64,000 nt of DNA from RACS-047 sp031553855 (GCA_031553855.1 JAVBKW010000005.1:1-64000), one strand, 5' to 3'; shown: positions 45,053 to 53,667, numbered from the stretch's first letter. Numbers and translations: made by a program. The notes: generated by a model from the sequence alone, not told the origin.

Positions 45053-46076
45053 AATCCGGAACGGCTGCCTTAAGCAAAGCAAAATAGTTTTCGGCAGGCA
45101 CATAATTGGCAATACTATTGCCGCTGCCGAGCGCATAAGCACCGTCTTGCGCAGATTGTTCAAGCATAGCCGAGCAGCGTTTTGTAATTTCGTCTAGCGG
45201 GCTCCGTATAATAAAGTCAAGATCTATTCCGCCTACGATAGCGACATTCTTATGATAATTTTTATAGGCTTGTTCGACGGGTAAAATTTTATCTTCGTTA
45301 GAATGTTTAGCATCAAATCCGAGCAATGCCGGATTATAAATATCTTCGTAAATTCCCGTGAAATTTCCGCAGGAGTGCAGCACTACAGGAACGTTGTGTT
45401 TATGGCCTAATTCAACGATTTTTTTGTGCCAGGGGTAAACATATGTTTTGAGCTGATCATGCGAGAGCAAGGTAGACGAAAAGAATCCCCAGTCGTCGTT
45501 GCTCATGATGAGGCCTACTGAAGAGTAGTTGAGACAATTTTCATAATATCGAAGCAGGCGGCTGCCTACATTGTCAAAAACCAATTTGGCAAGAGCAGGT
45601 TCATCTTCCAGCATAAAACATAGAGTTTCATAGCCGACGATTCCGATAGTGTTCTCAAGAATCCCGTCGCGTCCATAAACCATCAGCTTGAAATCGTCCG
45701 GCATAAATTTTTCAGAGACTTTTAAAATAGAATAGTCGTAACTATCAGGGTTGTTCCATATGTATTTTTCGAACGTTTCGTAATCCTTTATAAGTCCGCC
45801 GTCATTTATAGAGTACGATACGACGTTTTCAGGTTTGTTACGGTTGAAATGAAAGTCTGAACCGATAACCGAGGCGTATTCATATCCGGCTGCGGAAAAA
45901 GCGTTGATATTAAATTTAGCTATGCTTTCGATGTTTGTATGATCAGGTTCGAAACCTGCCAGAGCGGCCTTGATTTTAGGATCGATCAAAAACTCAAAAA
46001 GAGTGGGTTTTTCAGGTTTCTTTTTATTTAACACTTGTAATAAATTGCGTGAAAACGCCGGTTTTCTGCTTGTCAT
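45042..46076 (-). CDS. uroporphyrinogen decarboxylase (UroD)-family protein, probably not heme-related
   Basis: A 344-residue UroD-fold protein similar to the cobamide methyltransferase-like and unknown-function members found in carbohydrate clusters. Readable segments are IMSNDDWGFFSSTLLSH and VPVVLHSCGNFTGIYED, with a His-x-Cys typical of zinc-binding methyltransferases of this fold; the arginines and Asp needed for uroporphyrinogen binding are not evident. The start at 46076 is chosen because GAGGAT lies ten bases upstream; the frame stays open to 46184. It diverges from an AraC gene and converges with the fucosidase gene. Confidence 0.75.
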   Translation of the reverse strand: MTSRKPAFSRNLLQVLNKKKPEKPTLFEFLIDPKIKAALAGFEPDHTNIESIAKFNINAFSAAGYEYASVIGSDFHFNRNKPENVVSYSINDGGLIKDYETFEKYIWNNPDSYDYSILKVSEKFMPDDFKLMVYGRDGILENTIGIVGYETLCFMLEDEPALAKLVFDNVGSRLLRYYENCLNYSSVGLIMSNDDWGFFSSTLLSHDQLKTYVYPWHKKIVELGHKHNVPVVLHSCGNFTGIYEDIYNPALLGFDAKHSNEDKILPVEQAYKNYHKNVAIVGGIDLDFIIRSPLDEITKRCSAMLEQSAQDGAYALGSGNSIANYVPAENYFALLKAAVPDFKL

Positions 46077-46089
46077 TGATTTTCTATCC

Positions 46090-46127
46090 TCAAATATATT
46101 AATACTATTATTATAAACTATATTTGA
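46090..46127. promoter_or_regulatory. inverted repeat between UroD-like and AraC genes, possible operator
   Basis: TCAAATATA (46090-46098) and TATATTTGA (46119-46127) are perfect inverted arms around an A/T-rich centre that could also hold the UroD-gene -10. The spacing (29 bp between arm starts) fits a dimeric regulator, plausibly the adjacent AraC protein. Confidence 0.4.
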
Positions 46128-46193
46128 AGTTTTTTCTACAATTTTTTTGGTCAAAACTAACAATATATTGCACTTGCGCCACAAAAAGCTTAA

Positions 46194-47051
46194 ATGCGAG
46201 GGGATCTGGAAGCAAAATTGAATATTGAAAAAAGCGGAAACAGAGAAATTTTTCTAAATGGCAGCGCGGCAAACCTTATAATAAAGTTTTGTCATAAAGA
46301 GCGCGTTGTGCTTGCACATTTCCATGATCGTATAGAAATTGTTTATTGCAACACATCAGGTATCCTTAATATTGACGGTGCTGAGTTTTCTTTTGATTCC
46401 GGAGATTTTTTATTGATAGATTTCAACACTCTTCATTCGGTTTACGCCGCCGATGAGGGTGGATTCAGTGCAATAATTATCACTCTGCAGTACTTAAATT
46501 CATCGAATAAACAATATACCGATATGATGTCGCCGTTTTATATAAGCCGTTTACATTGTCCGGTCATAAACCCTATAGATACAATATATAATGAGCTAAA
46601 ACAAATCTATGAGTCCTTGTATAACATGCAGGAATCGCCTCTTGTTCCGGCATTGCTTTCGGAATACTTTAAATTGATCGGACTTTGGCTCGGTCTGCCG
46701 CGCTATGAAAAAAGTGCAGGAACTCAAGATGAGTTAATCCGCAATGCCGTCAGCTATATTAATGAAAATTTGAATTCGGACTTAACCCTGAATAAATTAT
46801 CAGAAATTTTTTCGCTTAATAAATTCAGTTTTTTTAGAAAATTCAAGTTTCTCACCGGCTATACTCCGAATAAATATGTTATGCGCTCAAGATTGGAGAA
46901 AGCCGCAAAATACTTGATGCAGGGATATAATGTTACCCAGACTGCAATCAGTATCGGCTTTGAAAATATGAGTTATTTTACGAAATGTTTTTCGGAATAT
47001 TATTTGGTTTTGCCGTCAGATTATGCAAAAAAAACTGGTTTTCTTAAGTAA
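46194..47051 (+). CDS. AraC family transcriptional regulator with cupin sensor domain
   Basis: A 285-residue protein: N-terminal cupin (LAHFHDRIEIVYCNTSG, LLIDFNTLHSVYA) and C-terminal double helix-turn-helix (LNKLSEIFSLNKFSFFRKFK; QTAISIGFENMSYFTKCFSE). The ATG at 46194 has no convincing Shine-Dalgarno. It diverges from the UroD-like gene and flanks the distal end of the glycan cluster, so it may control that gene, the cluster, or both. Confidence 0.87.
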   Translation: MRGDLEAKLNIEKSGNREIFLNGSAANLIIKFCHKERVVLAHFHDRIEIVYCNTSGILNIDGAEFSFDSGDFLLIDFNTLHSVYAADEGGFSAIIITLQYLNSSNKQYTDMMSPFYISRLHCPVINPIDTIYNELKQIYESLYNMQESPLVPALLSEYFKLIGLWLGLPRYEKSAGTQDELIRNAVSYINENLNSDLTLNKLSEIFSLNKFSFFRKFKFLTGYTPNKYVMRSRLEKAAKYLMQGYNVTQTAISIGFENMSYFTKCFSEYYLVLPSDYAKKTGFLK

Positions 47052-47161
47052 AAGATTTGAAGTAATATATGGCTCTGCCGGAAATAAAAAAAGAAAATTA
47101 TCATATCGATCGGATGCCTTCTTGCTGGCAAACGGACCTATTTCGTAACTTTTGACTTGTG

Positions 47162-47295
47162 TTGATTCCAAAAGCAAAAATGCTTGCTTGCAAGGGCATT
47201 TTTGCGCCACCGACAAAGGTGCATACCCCGCGCTTTAGCGTAAGAAGGCGCGCCAAAGGCGCGAGGTGCAGGATTTATCCTGCGGTATGAATACC
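47162..47295 (+). repeat. multi-hairpin dispersed repeat, copy 3
   Basis: Same orientation as copies 1 and 2. The third to fifth hairpins are perfect; the second is weakened (CCGCGC-TTTA-GCGTAA keeps only the inner pairs). It lies in the 47052-47479 gap after the AraC gene; the rest of that gap holds no gene, only a terminator next to the tRNA. Confidence 0.85.
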
Positions 47296-47426
47296 CTTTA
47301 CTATATTATACCACACCGGCTCCGATTGCAAACAAAGAAAACAGGGTTTTTCTAAAGAAAAAGAAAAAACCGTTATAACCGTTATTTTTGCAGGCCTGCC
47401 ATACGGCAAGATTAAAGCAAAAACTC

Positions 47427-47457
47427 AAAAAGCAGAGTCGATTTAACTCTGCTTTTT
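47427..47457 (-). terminator. terminator of the tRNA-Leu gene
   Basis: A 12-bp stem, AAAAAGCAGAGT (47427-47438) with ACTCTGCTTTTT (47446-47457), loop seven bases. On the minus strand it lies about 22 bases after the tRNA 3' end and ends in a T-run. Confidence 0.7.
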
Positions 47458-47479
47458 AAGGTTCAAATATTAAACATAG

Positions 47480-47563
47480 TGGTGCGATGAAAGGGACTTG
47501 AACCCTTACGGTGAAACCATACGCCCCTCAAACGTACGCGTCTGCCAGTTCCGCCACCATCGC
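47480..47563 (-). tRNA. tRNA-Leu(GAG)
   Basis: Read on the minus strand, an 84-nt class II tRNA: acceptor GCGATGG/TCATCGC with encoded CCA, D-arm region with GGCGGAACTGGCAGACGCG, anticodon loop TTGAGGG (anticodon GAG), a long variable arm and the T-loop GGTTCAAGTCC. GAG reads CUU/CUC leucine codons. Confidence 0.96.
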
Positions 47564-47599
47564 ATATATTGCCTGCGGGCTTTTCGAGGATACTCAAAG

Positions 47600-47628
47600 A
47601 GTATACTTTATATAAATAGAAAAGTCAA
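47600..47628 (-). promoter_or_regulatory. promoter of tRNA-Leu
   Basis: On the minus strand TTGACT (47628-47623) and TATACT (47605-47600) are 17 bp apart, about 37 bases before the tRNA 5' end. Confidence 0.65.
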
Positions 47629-47774
47629 TTATTTTAACTGTGATTTTTTAAAGCTGTTTTTTAAAGTATTCATAAACGTGTACGGACGAGGGTAGAAAAA
47701 AATATATCAAAATCGTACATTTTGCATAAAAGAGCCTTAAAAACATCAAACTACTTTTAAAAGGAGGTATGTGT

Positions 47775-47999
47775 ATGAAGATTGCTAACATTATAGCTTT
47801 TGTTATCGTTATCATCGGCTGTATCAACTGGGCTTTAGTCGGAATTTTCGATTTCAACTTAGTTTCGATGATATTCAGAGGCTATCGTGCTGTAGGAAGC
47901 GTTATTACTTACATCTTAGTCGGCGTTTCGGCTTTATGGCTGCTTTTATCCAGCATTGCATCACGCGGAAAAATCGATTTCGTTGAAGAAGTAAGATAA
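47775..47999 (+). CDS. DUF378 family small membrane protein
   Basis: A 74-residue protein with two hydrophobic segments (residues ~3-23 and ~45-65) and the DUF378 pattern GCINWALVGIF followed by VGVSALWLL. A textbook AAGGAGG at 47761-47767 is correctly spaced for the ATG at 47775, not for the ATG at 47769, so the shorter protein is preferred. Function of the family is unknown. It stands alone between the tRNA gene and a convergent acetyltransferase gene. Confidence 0.85.
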   Translation: MKIANIIAFVIVIIGCINWALVGIFDFNLVSMIFRGYRAVGSVITYILVGVSALWLLLSSIASRGKIDFVEEVR

Positions 48000-48054
48000 T
48001 CCGCTCATCCCGGCCTTTAAAACGGAAAAAGGGTAAATCCTTTCCGCAAAACAG

Positions 48055-48105
48055 AAAAAGACTTTTTCGGCTTAGCATAAAGCTTAATGAAAAAGTCTTT
48101 TTTTT
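48055..48105. terminator. bidirectional terminator between DUF378 and GNAT genes
   Basis: AAAAAGACTTTTTC (48055-48068) pairs with GAAAAAGTCTTTTT (48089-48102), followed by further T. The two genes converge here. A weaker hairpin with CGGAAA/TTTCCG arms sits just upstream around 48023-48046. Confidence 0.7.
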
Positions 48106-48113
48106 CTGCTATT

Positions 48114-48581
48114 TTATAGTACCGGTTCCTTTTTGATCGGTTTTGTGTAGGTCGTAAAACCGTCCGGCCGGTAACCGATTTTATTGTACAGCTCGCACGC
48201 GCGGATATTGGTGGTGAGCACTTCAAGCGTAATAGATACGGCGTCGTCCTTATAAGTGTCCTCGATCCACTGCATAAAGATTTTTGCATAACCCTTATTT
48301 CGGTTGTTGGGCTTGATGTAGAGCTCGTCTAAAACTATGACGTTGCCGCCGTCCTCGTTGCTCCAGTATGAGGTGAGCAGCCCATAGCCCACAACCTCTC
48401 CGTCTTCCTTATCGAACATCAGAAGGCCCCATGAATTTTCGTGACGGTCCAACACTCTTGCGAAGGTCCTTTCCGTTATGCCCTGGTCATAGGCGCGTAA
48501 AGTGGCTTCGGCTTCGTAAAACTCCTTGCATAGCCCGAAAAATAATTCTTTATCTTCGGGCTTAAAACTTCGTATAATCAT
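48114..48581 (-). CDS. GNAT family N-acetyltransferase
   Basis: A 155-residue GNAT protein. The acetyl-CoA pyrophosphate loop region is IKPNNRNKGYAKIFMQW and the C-terminal strand-helix ACELYNKIGYRPDGF is typical. Target molecule unknown. It has its own promoter and is followed by a shared terminator, so it is monocistronic. Confidence 0.87.
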   Translation of the reverse strand: MIIRSFKPEDKELFFGLCKEFYEAEATLRAYDQGITERTFARVLDRHENSWGLLMFDKEDGEVVGYGLLTSYWSNEDGGNVIVLDELYIKPNNRNKGYAKIFMQWIEDTYKDDAVSITLEVLTTNIRACELYNKIGYRPDGFTTYTKPIKKEPVL

Positions 48582-48611
48582 TGTTATTCCTAATTTGAAA
48601 TTAATAAATAA

Positions 48612-48640
48612 AATATAGCATACTGCGGCTATACGGTCAA
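48612..48640 (-). promoter_or_regulatory. promoter of the GNAT gene
   Basis: On the minus strand TTGACC (48640-48635) and TATATT (48617-48612) are separated by 17 bp, about 30 bases before the start codon at 48581. Confidence 0.6.
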
Positions 48641-48682
48641 TTAATTAGAAAAAATATAATATAAATATTTTCGTTAAATGAC

Positions 48683-48711
48683 TTGACAATAAACTATAAA
48701 TACAATAAAAT
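48683..48711 (+). promoter_or_regulatory. plus-strand promoter without an evident gene
   Basis: TTGACA (48683-48688) and TAAAAT (48706-48711) with a 17-bp spacer point rightward into the 3' end of a minus-strand gene. No plus-strand reading frame follows. It could make a short antisense or small RNA, or be chance in A/T-rich DNA. Confidence 0.35.
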
Positions 48712-48780
48712 GAATAATTTCCCTTTCATTGAGGTTTTAAACGGATTTGTTGGCAGTTTTTTGATCTGACTTTTTTTGCT

Positions 48781-49404
48781 CTATTCGGCGTTGTTGAATT
48801 TATCGATAAAGTTTTTTAAAACCTCGAGCGTCCCCTCGCGCCTTAATTTAGACGAGCTTAGGGAAATATCATAGTTTTCCGCCGCGCCCCAGGTTTTGCC
48901 GGTGTAGAAATTATAATAGCCCGCCCGCTTTTTATCGGCTTTTTTTATTAAGGTGGCCGCCGCTTTTTCGTTGATATCATACAGGCGCGCTATACGCTTG
49001 ATACGGTCGTCCATATCCGCATAGATATAAACCCTTACGATTTTATTTTTATCCAAAATATCGTCGGCGCAGCGTCCGACTATCAGGCAAGGCTCCTCTG
49101 CGGCGAATTTTTTTATCGCCTGCGAGGTATAGAGAAAAAGCTTATCCTCGGAAATAATGTCGTCAAGCTGCATGGGAGAAACGTACCCGGCGTATGAGGA
49201 GGTTGCTAAAGAATAGAGAAAGCTGGACGTGCGCTTCTCGTCCGCCTTTTCAAACAGCTCCTTTGAAATGCCGCTGCTTTCTGCCGCTTCGGCGATTATA
49301 GCCTTATCTACATACCTGATACCGAGCATTTTTGCCAGTTCTTTGCCGATCTCGCTGCCGCCGCTTCCGAACTGCCTTGATAGAGTTATTACGCTTTTAC
49401 GCAT
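48781..49404 (-). CDS. cytidylate kinase-like family protein
   Basis: A 207-residue P-loop protein of the cytidylate-kinase-like family: ITLSRQFGSGGSEIGKELAK carries a variant P-loop, CLIVGRCADDIL the middle strand and RIKRIARLYDINEKAA the lid region. True CMP kinase is longer and has GxxGxGK(S/T); here the loop lacks the classical GK(S/T), so the substrate may differ. AAAGGAGG precedes the ATG. No operon partner. Confidence 0.83.
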   Translation of the reverse strand: MRKSVITLSRQFGSGGSEIGKELAKMLGIRYVDKAIIAEAAESSGISKELFEKADEKRTSSFLYSLATSSYAGYVSPMQLDDIISEDKLFLYTSQAIKKFAAEEPCLIVGRCADDILDKNKIVRVYIYADMDDRIKRIARLYDINEKAAATLIKKADKKRAGYYNFYTGKTWGAAENYDISLSSSKLRREGTLEVLKNFIDKFNNAE

Positions 49405-49417
49405 TTTTTTGCCCTCC

Positions 49418-49655
49418 TTTTCCTTGACTGCTGTCGGTTTGCCGCCGGATGTTTTTACTAGGAAAGATATGTAACAGCTACGCTGTTGGCGTTCGCAAAT
49501 TCGCTTCCGCTTATTTGCTCGGCTAAGCGCGTCGGGAATGCCGCAACAGTTGGTTTTGACGCCGACCGAGCGTATCTTTAATACGTGACTAAAGGCGGCA
49601 AAAGCAAACGTAGCGGCATTACGGCGATGAATTCTTTTCTAGTTTTCCTTGACTG
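49418..49655. repeat. structured intergenic element bounded by direct repeats (MITE-like)
   Basis: TTTTCCTTGACTG occurs at 49418-49430 and 49643-49655, 225 bp apart. Between them are inverted pairs: ACTAGGAAAGA near the left end with TCTTTTCTAGT near the right, GTTTGCCGCC with GGCGGCAAAA, AATGCCGC with GCGGCATT, and CGTATCTTTAATACG as a local hairpin. No gene is present. This fits a small non-coding mobile or duplicated element. The rest of the 49405-49851 gap holds only the terminator at 49741. Confidence 0.4.
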
Positions 49656-49740
49656 TAGTAATATTTTAACATAATCAGGGCTTTTTGTAAATAGACATCG
49701 AAAAAAAAGGGGCGGTTATTTTGAAAAAAATTGTAAAAAC

Positions 49741-49770
49741 AAAAGAAGGCCTGAAAACCGGCCTCCTTTT
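49741..49770. terminator. hairpin terminator
   Basis: AAAAGAAGGCC and GGCCTCCTTTT (one mismatch) around TGAAAACC. It lies downstream of the minus-strand genes ending at 49852 and can serve that transcript. Confidence 0.55.
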
Positions 49771-49851
49771 AAGAAATTACAAATTTATACTTACCTAGCC
49801 TCTTGACGCAATCATATCTAAGGTTGTATGAGGCGCTAATTTCTTTAAGCG

Positions 49852-50499
49852 CTATCCTAATATCCTTTTAATGTCCGCGTCGCTCAAAGCGGAAGGGTCG
49901 CACATCGTGCCGCAGGTAAGAAGCTTTAAAAAATCTGCTTCAAGTTTTAAGTCCGCGCTTTTGTTAAAGCGGTTATCGGCAGTTCCGATATTTATTTTAA
50001 GTCCGCGCTTTAAATAGCTTGCCGCGCTTGCGATCCCGTGGCCGCAGCCGCAGTCGAACGAGGGCGTAAGCACTAAGGAGGCGTTTTCCTGCACCATTAG
50101 ATCGACGTCGTCGTTGTCAAGGTACACTCCGCCCACGATAACGGAGTTAGCCAATAGCCCCAGTTTATTGAGAAGCATTACAGGGCTAAGGCGAAAGCGC
50201 GCCTCAATAAGCCCGACTTCTTCAAGCGTGCGGCACGCCTCTACCATAAACGCGGCATTATTTGATAAAACATATTCTATAAGATAATCGATTTTCTTAT
50301 CGGGCAGCAAAAGAGAGGATAGACAGACTTTTTTAGAGATGAGCTTATCCTCTCCGCCCTCGTAAAGCTGATAAAAAACTGTCTTTAAAGACGGGTCTTT
50401 TATTAAAAGCGATTCGTTTTTTGCCGCGACGACGGCGGCTTCCGCCCCGCCCGCGCGGATTTTTTTAAGATCGGGATCAGTGGTGAAAGCGTTGATCAT
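49852..50499 (-). CDS. short amidohydrolase-related protein, function unknown
   Basis: A 215-residue protein. The central part (VIVGGVYLDNDDVDLMVQEN ... GIASAASYLKRGLKINIGTA) follows the pattern of the second half of cytosine-deaminase/chlorohydrolase-type amidohydrolases, including an NIGTADN segment where GTD is expected. The N-terminal HxH half is missing and the usual His before LDxxD is replaced. It may be a remnant or a metal-free binding protein. The ATG overlaps the galU stop by 4 bp, so it is translated with galU. Confidence 0.5.
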   Translation of the reverse strand: MINAFTTDPDLKKIRAGGAEAAVVAAKNESLLIKDPSLKTVFYQLYEGGEDKLISKKVCLSSLLLPDKKIDYLIEYVLSNNAAFMVEACRTLEEVGLIEARFRLSPVMLLNKLGLLANSVIVGGVYLDNDDVDLMVQENASLVLTPSFDCGCGHGIASAASYLKRGLKINIGTADNRFNKSADLKLEADFLKLLTCGTMCDPSALSDADIKRILG

Positions 50500-51365
50500 A
50501 GGTTTTTTGAAAGTTCTTTGATATAAGCTTTCATTTTTTCGGAAAATGCAGCGTTTCTTAAAGCGTATTCGACTATCGCCTGAACGGAGCCGAACTTATC
50601 GCCCATATCGTAACGTTTGCCCTCAAAGTCGTAAACGTAGCCGTTGCCCTTTTTGCAAATCGCATTCAGGGTGTCGGTGAGCTGCAATTCGCCGCCCACG
50701 CCCGTTTTTGTAGCGCGGATAGCGTCGAAAACGTCGGGAGTGAGAACATAGCGGCCAAGCGCAGCAAGGCGGGAGGGTATCTTATCAAGCGGCGGCTTTT
50801 CAACTATCCCGCGGCATTTTTTCAGCCTGCCCTCGTTTTGCTCAACGTCGGCTACGCCGTATTTAACGATATCGTCGCCCGGCCACGTCTGAACGCCGAG
50901 AATAGTGCCTCCGCACTCATAGTACGCGCTTATAAGCTGGCTCATAACGGGATTTTGAGAATACATAAGGTCGTCGCCCCAGGCAAGCGCGAAAGGCTCG
51001 CCGTTTGTGAACTTTTCTGCATACAGTACCGCGTCGCCGCTGCCCTTAGGCTCTTTCTGCTCGGCAAAAACTATATTGACAGAGCCTCTGATTTTGCGGA
51101 GTATTTCAGCATATTCGCTTTTTCCGGTGCTTTCAAGGTGCTGTTCAAGCTCCGGGTTTGGCGTAAAGTAATTGCGTATAGCGTCCTTACCCTTGCCCAA
51201 AATTATCATTATATCGGTTATACCGCTATTCATCGCCTCATTGACTATGTAGCCTAGAACCGGCGTGTCGATAACGGGCAGTATTTCTTTAGGCACAGCT
51301 TTTGTGATAGGCAGAAATCTCGTCCCAAGGCCCCCGCAGGGAATGACAGCTTTTGTGATTTTCAT
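50496..51365 (-). CDS. galU: UTP-glucose-1-phosphate uridylyltransferase
   Basis: A 289-residue GalU: ITKAVIPCGGLGTRFLPITK is the nucleotide-binding signature, with EILPVIDTP, FALAWGDDL (metal Asp) and GIVEKP following. It makes UDP-glucose for cell-wall and capsule glycans. It is downstream of the zinc-ribbon protein gene and overlaps the amidohydrolase-related gene. Confidence 0.95.
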   Translation of the reverse strand: MKITKAVIPCGGLGTRFLPITKAVPKEILPVIDTPVLGYIVNEAMNSGITDIMIILGKGKDAIRNYFTPNPELEQHLESTGKSEYAEILRKIRGSVNIVFAEQKEPKGSGDAVLYAEKFTNGEPFALAWGDDLMYSQNPVMSQLISAYYECGGTILGVQTWPGDDIVKYGVADVEQNEGRLKKCRGIVEKPPLDKIPSRLAALGRYVLTPDVFDAIRATKTGVGGELQLTDTLNAICKKGNGYVYDFEGKRYDMGDKFGSVQAIVEYALRNAAFSEKMKAYIKELSKNL

Positions 51366-51476
51366 AAATCTGTTTTAGTTAACTCCTACAAAATATTTTG
51401 CGGTTTAGTACTTTTGAAAAAATTTTTTATGCCGCTGCAGCTCTGTTAATTTTAAAATTTTAAAACTAACAGAGTA

Positions 51477-52202
51477 CTACTTTCTATATATGATCCTGCG
51501 GCAGTTTTCGCAACGGCAAATGCTTTTTTCCGCAAGCTCGCTTTTTGCCTTTTGCGATAAGGACAAGCCGCAGCCGTTGCAGGAATAATTCTTTCCGCCG
51601 TCTGCCGAGCCTGCCTCGACTATCGCGGGGTATTTTCTTTCATTAGTGATCGATTGATACTGCTCGAAAAGCTGCGGGTCGATCTTCTTTTTCAGCTCGT
51701 CCAAATGCGTGGTGAGCTTTTTCATAGCTGGCTCTTTTTCGGCCTTGAACGTTTCAAACTTTAACTTAAAGCTGTTGAAAATGTCTTTGAGCTTTTTGCC
51801 GCGCTCCTGTGAATCAAGGTATGCGTGGATGACGCTTTCGGATTTGTTTTTCCTGTCCGCAAGTTTTTTTTCAAGCTCGGATATGCGGTCGCGCAGCACT
51901 TCCATTTGTGAAAGTATTTCCTTGCGCGCCTCATCGTCGTCCTCGGAAACCTCGCTTAAACGCTTATCGAGGGCTTCAAACTTCTTAAAAGTGTCCTCGT
52001 AGTAGGCAAGAGAGCTGTTGTAGAAATTAACAATACTCTCGGCAGCCTTTTCGCTTTCCAAAACGTTGTTTTTCGCAGCGGCGAATTCAGCTCTTGCCTG
52101 CTCCATTTTCTTATTGAATTCATTCTTTTCGATCTCGTCGAGAAGCTTTCTAAGCTCTATATCATACTTTTGGTATTCGAGAATCGTATCTAAATTTGCC
52201 AT
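51477..52202 (-). CDS. coiled-coil zinc-ribbon protein (DUF164 / CT398-like)
   Basis: A 241-residue protein: a long charged coiled coil (residues ~5-185) and a C-terminal zinc ribbon with CNGCG and CRCENC. Related proteins occur beside nif3-like and trmK genes in Firmicutes. Proposed nucleic-acid-related roles are not proven. GGAGAG precedes the ATG. Confidence 0.83.
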   Translation of the reverse strand: MANLDTILEYQKYDIELRKLLDEIEKNEFNKKMEQARAEFAAAKNNVLESEKAAESIVNFYNSSLAYYEDTFKKFEALDKRLSEVSEDDDEARKEILSQMEVLRDRISELEKKLADRKNKSESVIHAYLDSQERGKKLKDIFNSFKLKFETFKAEKEPAMKKLTTHLDELKKKIDPQLFEQYQSITNERKYPAIVEAGSADGGKNYSCNGCGLSLSQKAKSELAEKSICRCENCRRIIYRK

Positions 52203-52252
52203 ATAAATCTCTCCTATAAATGACAGTATTAAACTTTAAACTGCCTTTGTGT

Positions 52253-53059
52253 TTAAAATCTGGGATTAGTTTCGCGCTCGGACTGAACTACTTCAAAGCT
52301 CACCTTGCCCGACTTTGCTTCCAGCTTTAATATTTGCACTAAACGCGTTATATAAACGTGCTCCATATTAAAATGCTGGGGTTCTATTACCGTGAGGCCG
52401 CTTTCGCGCGCGTAAATCGCAAAATGGTGCTTGACGTCCGCGGTGACAAGGCAGTCCGCGCCCATTTTAAGGGCGGCGTCTATATAACCCGTATCGCTCC
52501 CGCCTCCGCCGTTTATGACGGCTATTCTCTTCACAAGAGTCATCGGCTCGCCTATAATACGCACGTGGTTGTCCTTTAAAACGTTTTCGACCTCGCCTTT
52601 TAGTACAGTTACGTATACCTTATTCGCCAGGTCTCCTATTCTTCCAAACCCCACATCGCCGCTGATATACGGGTCGATAGGCTTGATGTTGCGCAGGCCT
52701 ATCGCGTTTGCGACGTAATCGTTTATGCCGTCCTTGCAAAAATCAAGGTTTGTGTGCGCCGCATAAATATTCAAGCCCGCCCGCGCCGCTTTTAGAAGGA
52801 GCCTTCCCTGCACGGTTTCATCGGTAACATTTTTGAGCGGGAACCAAACCAGCGGATGATGGCTGATTATAAGATCGGCTCCTGTTTCTATCGCCTCGTC
52901 TACGACCGCGCCCGTAACGTCCAGACAGCAAAGGATTTTTTTCACCTGTGCGTCGGGGCTGCCCAGAGTTAAGCCGATATTGTCGTACTCTTTTTTAAAT
53001 TCGTATTCTTCGGGCGCAAATTTCTTGATCAGGGAGAGCGCTTCGGCTACTGTTGCCAT
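52253..53059 (-). CDS. Nif3-like dinuclear metal centre protein
   Basis: A 268-residue member of the Nif3/GTP cyclohydrolase I type 2 family. Metal-binding segments are LIISHHPLVW, AAHTNLDFCKDGINDYVA and the C-terminal DVKHHFAIYARESGLTVIEP. INGGGGSD is the conserved glycine loop. Physiological reaction unsettled. The start overlaps the end of trmK by 13 bp. Confidence 0.9.
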   Translation of the reverse strand: MATVAEALSLIKKFAPEEYEFKKEYDNIGLTLGSPDAQVKKILCCLDVTGAVVDEAIETGADLIISHHPLVWFPLKNVTDETVQGRLLLKAARAGLNIYAAHTNLDFCKDGINDYVANAIGLRNIKPIDPYISGDVGFGRIGDLANKVYVTVLKGEVENVLKDNHVRIIGEPMTLVKRIAVINGGGGSDTGYIDAALKMGADCLVTADVKHHFAIYARESGLTVIEPQHFNMEHVYITRLVQILKLEAKSGKVSFEVVQSERETNPRF

Positions 53060-53667
53060 TTTTCCACCTCTTCGATTATTTTTAATTTTGCCGCATTGGC
53101 GGCCGTTTGCCGGAACGAAAGCAGCTTTTCCTTATCGATCGCCAGCTTTTCTTTTAAGAGCGGATTCTTAATTTTGTAAAAAACCCCGTATTCAAGCTGA
53201 CACGGCTCTAATATAGTTTGCTTTGCCGCAAAATACTCCGCTTTAATAACAAAATAGAATTTACCGTTTTCCTTTACTATTTCATCGGCGGCTATATGAT
53301 AACCGTTCTGCGATAAATACAGGCGCACGTCCGGAACTTTATTCTGCGGCTGCAATATAAGTACGGGGACTGTAAAGCCTGCGATTATCTTAATGATTTC
53401 AAGCCCGCCCATACCGGCGACTGCGGCGGCGTTAGGAATAAGAGGAAGGCTTTTAAAACCGTCGCCGACGCTAAACTCTACGTTTTCATAGCCGCAGAGC
53501 AGCTTTTTTGCTTTTTCAAGGCTCGGCGCGCTTATATCGGACGCATAGATCCGGGCAGCTTTTTTAGAATCGGCCGCCATTTTAGAAAGCTTTCCGTGGT
53601 CGCAGCCGATATCGGCAAAGGTTTCGCATTTTGGAATAAGAGAAAATATTTTTTGCAGCCTGTCCAT
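53047..53667 (-). CDS. trmK: tRNA (adenine(22)-N1)-methyltransferase TrmK
   Basis: A 206-residue TrmK-type methyltransferase: FADIGCDHGKLSKMA is the SAM motif, YASDISAPSLEKA motif II, and AVAGMGGLEIIKII / LILQPQN the catalytic strand. It makes m1A22 in tRNA. Shares one base with the rpoD stop and overlaps the nif3-like gene, the standard Firmicute order. Confidence 0.92.
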   Translation of the reverse strand: MDRLQKIFSLIPKCETFADIGCDHGKLSKMAADSKKAARIYASDISAPSLEKAKKLLCGYENVEFSVGDGFKSLPLIPNAAAVAGMGGLEIIKIIAGFTVPVLILQPQNKVPDVRLYLSQNGYHIAADEIVKENGKFYFVIKAEYFAAKQTILEPCQLEYGVFYKIKNPLLKEKLAIDKEKLLSFRQTAANAAKLKIIEEVEKWQQ

